This document shows positions 59,141 to 64,000 of a stretch of DNA of 64,000 nucleotides, one piece after another. Origin of the DNA: Eopsaltria australis (taxonomy: Eukaryota > Chordata > Aves > Passeriformes > Petroicidae); the NCBI GenBank assembly GCA_034509425.1, contig JAVTVJ010000033.1, positions 5,515,001-5,579,000 of the forward strand. The letters are read 5' to 3'. Position numbers and translations under genes: made by a program. The notes below the pieces were generated by a model. That model saw nothing but the letters and a program-made list of their open reading frames with translations, had not been told where the DNA came from and searched no databases. Numbering within the stretch: position 1 is the stretch's first letter; the number at the start of each line of letters is the position of its first letter.

Positions 59141-62100
59141 CTGACTTTCATCTAATTACTTTAAGTTTTAAAAAGTTACCTACACAATTCATTTAAAATA
59201 TAATGTGGATTGTGTTCTGAAAATATCCAGATTTTTTTTCGGTGTATTTCAGTAGTATGCAAAGACTTTTATCATCCAGAATGTTTGCTTTAGAATGAAT
59301 GGCTTATTTTTACTCTGAATGACTCATCTTTGTCCTCTCCAGGATTTGATATTTGTTAACTATAAGGCACAGAGTTTCAGTTTTCCAGCAAATTCCTTTG
59401 TCACCCAATGACTGGATATCTTCCAAACTGGTTTATGTGATACTAATTCAAGCATTCAATATGTTGAAATAATCTCAGTCTTAGAGTTTTTTGAAGTAAT
59501 TGCCTGTGATGTTCTTCTTTGAATCACAGAAACAGGCCTAAACTTCTTAAGACTGGAGGTTTATTTTACTACATGAAGTATTTGTATACCTTTTTACAGA
59601 TGATAATTTTATACCTACATTTTTTTTGTATGTAGAAATGCTTGTTCAGTATTTTTTCCCATCCATAACTAAATAACTAACCACAAAAGAGCTTTTCAAT
59701 TTAGCATGTTATCGTGATTGGGATAAATGCCAAGAACTTAGAGCCTCAAATAAATATGATACTCCTTGCCAGCAGAAGCTGCAGGACAGAAGAAAAGCTG
59801 TTGAAGGTGAAAAGTGAGGGAGGGGAAAGAAGGAATAGGATTGAAATCAATACAGTGAGAGGATGTTGGACTAGTGCCAATTCTGCTGAAGTCACGAGAA
59901 AGACACTCATTGATTTCCTGGGCAATTGGATCAGACCCATTGTCTGATGCTACTGCATTTTTTATATTTAGTAAATGGAAGTCATAGCCAAATTTTCAAA
60001 CTGCTAAATTTGATACCTTCTCATTCTCTGAAACTCCTTGGTTTGTCCAAGTACATAATTCAGACCTTCTGACTAGCTGCCCTCCTAGCATATAGCAAAT
60101 TTTGGGTTTATATATAGCCTCACTGATGGCTGTTGGGAAGGAAAGCAGCTATACATTTCCAAGTAGTTCTCTCCTGCATGGATCATGCTTCCAGCTATTG
60201 ATACTATTGCCTTGCAGGTGTTTGCTTGATGCTCCAGCTGGTACTGTTGAAAGGGCTGCAGTTCTTACCCCCAGTTTTCCAAGTCAGAATAGCTGGGATT
60301 GAGGGTACCAGGGGCCACTTAGAATATGGAAATGCTTTGTTGGTGTACTTAAAGTCTGTAATATATGGTATGAAAATCTGGTACAGTTAAGATGCAGCAT
60401 AATATTTCTAATTCTACACAAAACTGTCTTTTTTTTTTTTTTTTTTTTTAATTGACTGGCGTTTACCATTATTTACAATTTTAACTTTCAGGTCTCAATT
60501 TTCACGCCTTGCCTTGCCTTGCCTGAAATGCCTCAGTTTAAGCTTCATTCTCCCATGCTCTCCCCACATCTGCAGTACTGCATCTCTCCTTTGAACCAAC
60601 AGAAAGCTGCATGTCATGCATTTCAAATTGAAGAGAGAGCAGCCATTATAATCTTCTGTTCACATGTAAGGAATTTTTTCTGTGTTTTTTAAACTCAAAT
60701 TTATGATGATTTTTTTTCTGTATGTATTTTTAAAAAATATTTATCAACATTTATTGATTAAGTGCAATGTTTGTTAATAAGCCTTTTATGACTTAGTTAC
60801 TACTTAATTCCATTGATTTCATCAGGACTTCTTATCTGAATTAGGACTATTGAATTTTGAGCCTCTTTCAGGAAGGTTATCTTGAAAACAGAAGGGCAAG
60901 ACATACTATATATTTATTTATGTGGAAAATGCAATGGCTCTAAGAAGCTTTTAATGGGACCTCAGATGCTGTGAACAACAATGTAGAATATTAACTATGC
61001 AACAGAAAGATGTTTCTGTGCTGCAGGCTCCATGAGTCCTAGATGAAGTCTGTTGTGGATACACTGATTATTAAAATTGTTTACCAAGCTTCCTCTCTAC
61101 TGGAAGCTACTCTATGGAATGTGACAGGAGACACAAATCCACAACTATGATAGTTGTATACAACTCTAGTCTTTGGTACATTTTAAAATAAGAATGATAA
61201 TAATTCTGCACATGTATAGGTTCAGATGATGAATTGGATATGAAAGGAAAGATGTGAACTCAGTGAGCAATGAAGATGTGTGTCTGTCTATAAATTTATT
61301 ATGTGTATCCTTAAGCCTACAGTAGTTTGATCAAATGAATAATATACTTGTGAATCAGATAACCAGATTATCTGTGTTCTCAATGGAAATTTTAAATCTC
61401 ATCTAAAGAAATAAACTGTTTCACCCAATCTAGGTCCTATTTCATTCAAGCAGTTTTACTCAGAGAATATAGACTCAGGGGTGCATACACAGACACAGAT
61501 TTCATATGTGGTTCCTATTTGTATCTATTTTTCACAGCAAGAAAACTGCTTGTTTTGTATGACTACAATTTGGTTTTACTCACACAGCCATTTCTGTAAA
61601 CAGGAGCTGAAATTCTGTCCCAGTTGGGAAGTTTCTGAGTATCTGTTGTCAGTTGCTGAATATTTTGAACTCTGATTGATGTTATGGCATCTCAGCAGCA
61701 CACGAGAGCAACTCATTGCCTCATAAAAAAGGGCTTTAACCAGAAAAAATATATCAACATGTTAGCTTGATAGTTAAAACTGTCTCTAGGGCAGTGAAAG
61801 ATAGAGACTTAAATTGTCTCAGGAAACAGAGTAACTTTGTTGTGAACACTGACATTTTGCCTCCTCTATAAGAGAAGCCTGATCTTAGCTGCTACCACCA
61901 TAGTCTGCATAGAATTTGGACGTGCTTGGGTGCATGAGGGCAATGACTGTTCATCAAGCAGACATACATAAATATTTTAGTTTCCAAGGACATCTAGTTA
62001 CACTGATTACCACAGCCTCAGACAAAGACAAAACACAGAACTGTAGGCTTGCAGGAGATTTTTCAGGTGAAAAATATACAACATGCTATGTGATTTAAAG

Positions 62101-64000
62101 CAGCTCAAGGGATAGATTTCTAGTATTCATCTGCAGGGAAATTTTTAATGTTAATATTAGATTGCTTTTCAATCCTTACTAAATGTGATTTTTATTAAGA
62201 AATCTAGCATCTGCAGAAATATATTTATGGATATTCAAGAGTCTGAAGTGAAATAGCAAGTTCTTGTAAAGAAGTAGCTTCAGTGGGGTGCAGATGAGAA
62301 GGGATTTTCAGCATTTCAGTGGATATAGAGATTTCCTGTTTACCTTTATACCTCAGTTTATCAGCTTGGATTCCTTACAGGATTTTAAGAGTTTATGTTC
62401 TTCATAGGTGATTCACTAATAACCTAGCTAACTAAACACATCTCTTTTACCAGAGCTATATTTCATTGTTTAGCCCTATGCATGAATATCTGTAAGTCTA
62501 TGGTTTGCCATGGATATACTCATTTAGGCAAGCTAGGACTACAACTCATTCATTCTAGCAGTTATAGGAAATTCACAAATGTTATATAGTTTAATTTCTT
62601 TGATTAAAATTCTTTAGGTGTCAAATTGTCAGAATTGTAACTTTCAATAAAAAAAAAAAAAAAGCTGGAAGAAATATTGTGACATGAAGCCCGTTTTTAG
62701 TATCTTTTTATTTTGCAATTGTCTGCATTTTACAGCATGATTATCCAAATAATCTATAAATGATTTGACTTAGAACTATTGTTCATATAGTACAACTCAT
62801 ATAGTTTTTCAATAGTTTCCATTTTACTCACTCTCAGAAGTGTCTTCAACTAATTGCAAGAAATTCTTCCTTAGAAGTGCAATTTATGCTACAATGTCCA
62901 TGTGTCCCATCTTGTGTAGGATCTCCCACAAAGACCTAGTATTAACCTTTATTGTAGATGCAACCAAGTTCAGCTGCATGTGTTCTTTCATTTCAGTGAA
63001 TATGAAGAAATGTTTTCCCCCAAGAGGCCAATATTTGAAGTCAATACTCATCCTCTTGGAAATTGTCTTATTTACCTCAGCAAAGATCAATATTTCCTCA
63101 GTGGATTGATAAGATTAAATTCATCTGGTCTAATTTAGCCTATGCTGTATCAAATACACATATTCTTATTTCTAATATTGCTTTTCAGACATTGATTGCA
63201 ATATTCTCGGATAGCTAGTTATGATACAAGGAAATAGTGATAAAATGTAACCTTGTTATGCAATATTTTTTATATATTATGGTGCAGTGCACCATGGTAT
63301 AAAACACATTAGTTATTACAATTTCATTTTAGTAGATCTGAGTTAAGGTAGAGTACTTCAAGTTAAAATTTATAAACATTCTATTAATGAGACATTGCAT
63401 CTCACCTTGTACATCAACTCATGCAAAGAAACAATCATACATGAAATAACTCAAAATTTATTAATCCTAAAGGTTGAGAGTACCTTCAGTGTACCAACGT
63501 CAGGGCACAAGAAAACTTAGAAAAATGAAATAAACAGAGATGCAGAAGTTTGTTTGAACTGATCATGAGCTGTGAACATATATTGTCACTCCATTAACTC
63601 AACTAATGATGAATGCTGCCATGCACTCAGAAACTGAAGACTTAAAATCTTAGTTAACTAAAGGAAGCTTAGGATTTTACTAATTCTTGAAGAATTAAAA
63701 AAAAAAAACCAAACAGATGGAATACTGCTGTTATCCAAAGAATCCTTATACAGAAATCAGAAACTATATAACCTTTCTGTACTCTAGAAATTCCTTTTCT
63801 GTGTGCTTTGGAAAATCCTATTTTCAATATGTCTACTGTAATCAGAAGGTATCAGAAATCATTCCTGTCATTCAGATGGATGAAAGTAAGAAGAAACAAT
63901 ATTTGCATGTAACCACACCTTTCCCAAACCTCTTGTTTCCAATCTACTTTAACTAAACCTTGGGGTTTTTTATATTTGCTTTTGCTCTTATTAGACAGAA
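59141..64000. other. AT-rich non-coding DNA
   Basis: It holds a poly-T run at 60429-60449, a short TTGCC triplet repeat near 60505-60523, and a poly-A run near 62647-62663. A 17-base palindrome-like site lies at 63279-63295 (ATGGTGCA-g-TGCACCAT). No gene is seen up to the window end. Confidence 0.5.

Noticed and set aside
63279..63295. 17-base palindrome-like site as a regulatory element
   Set aside because: Short, isolated, and expected by chance in a 64-kb window.
1..64000. Host genes, tRNAs, rRNAs and CRISPR arrays
   Set aside because: No exon with recognisable protein, no cloverleaf with tRNA boxes, and no regularly spaced direct repeats were found by reading. A homology search could still reveal small exons.

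Overview
The window is vertebrate nuclear DNA and almost certainly from a bird. Most of it is AT-rich non-coding sequence carrying CR1 LINE copies in both orientations, with 3' ends bearing the typical tcatagaatca / attctgattct tails. It also holds an avian-type ERVL remnant and two solo LTRs. I recognise no host exon, tRNA, rRNA or CRISPR array, so this looks like an intergenic region or a very large intron. The species cannot be fixed from the sequence.

The main feature is a complete endogenous retrovirus of 8,827 bp on the + strand (4150-12976), flanked by a perfect 6-bp target duplication GTCAAA. Its two 650-bp LTRs look identical when read side by side, so the insertion is very young. 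It has a lysine-tRNA-type primer binding site, a leader with a strong splice donor, and open gag, pro and pol frames. These frames are arranged in three successive -1 phases. Each overlap has a slippery heptamer followed by a strong RNA structure: a candidate pseudoknot at gag-pro, and a two-tier stem right after the pro stop at pro-pol. Gag, pro and pol are of betaretrovirus (ERVK) type. Env has a furin site and a CX6CC transmembrane subunit of alpha/gamma type, so the element looks like a recombinant. Env is broken once, at a run of eight A residues. A 17-base exact copy of the polypurine tract lies just upstream of env.

Layout: 236-1345 is a CR1 copy with a second CR1 nested inside it. 4144-12982 is the provirus with its target duplications. 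14561-14891 is a TTCC/GGAATTCC satellite-like tract. 18655-19440 is a CR1. 19581-20489 is a solo LTR (+) with 5-bp duplication ACCAT. 21134-21545 is a CR1. 25261-25420 is a pyrimidine tract. 28840-29200 is an unexplained GC-rich island. 31555-32545 is a CR1 with a recognisable reverse transcriptase fragment. 33906-34484 is a solo LTR (-) with 6-bp duplication ACTAAC. 40498-41165 is a CR1. 43834 to about 46560 is a decayed ERVL (3' LTR plus integrase and reverse transcriptase remnants, - strand). 58722-59140 is a CR1. The remaining stretches are unique-looking AT-rich DNA; two of them (about 46.9-48.1 kb and 55.1-56.1 kb) look like candidate conserved non-coding blocks.

In the provirus the LTR supplies promoter and polyadenylation signals. 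Unspliced RNA would give Gag, Gag-Pro and Gag-Pro-Pol by two frameshifts. A spliced RNA from the leader donor would give Env, which is now interrupted.
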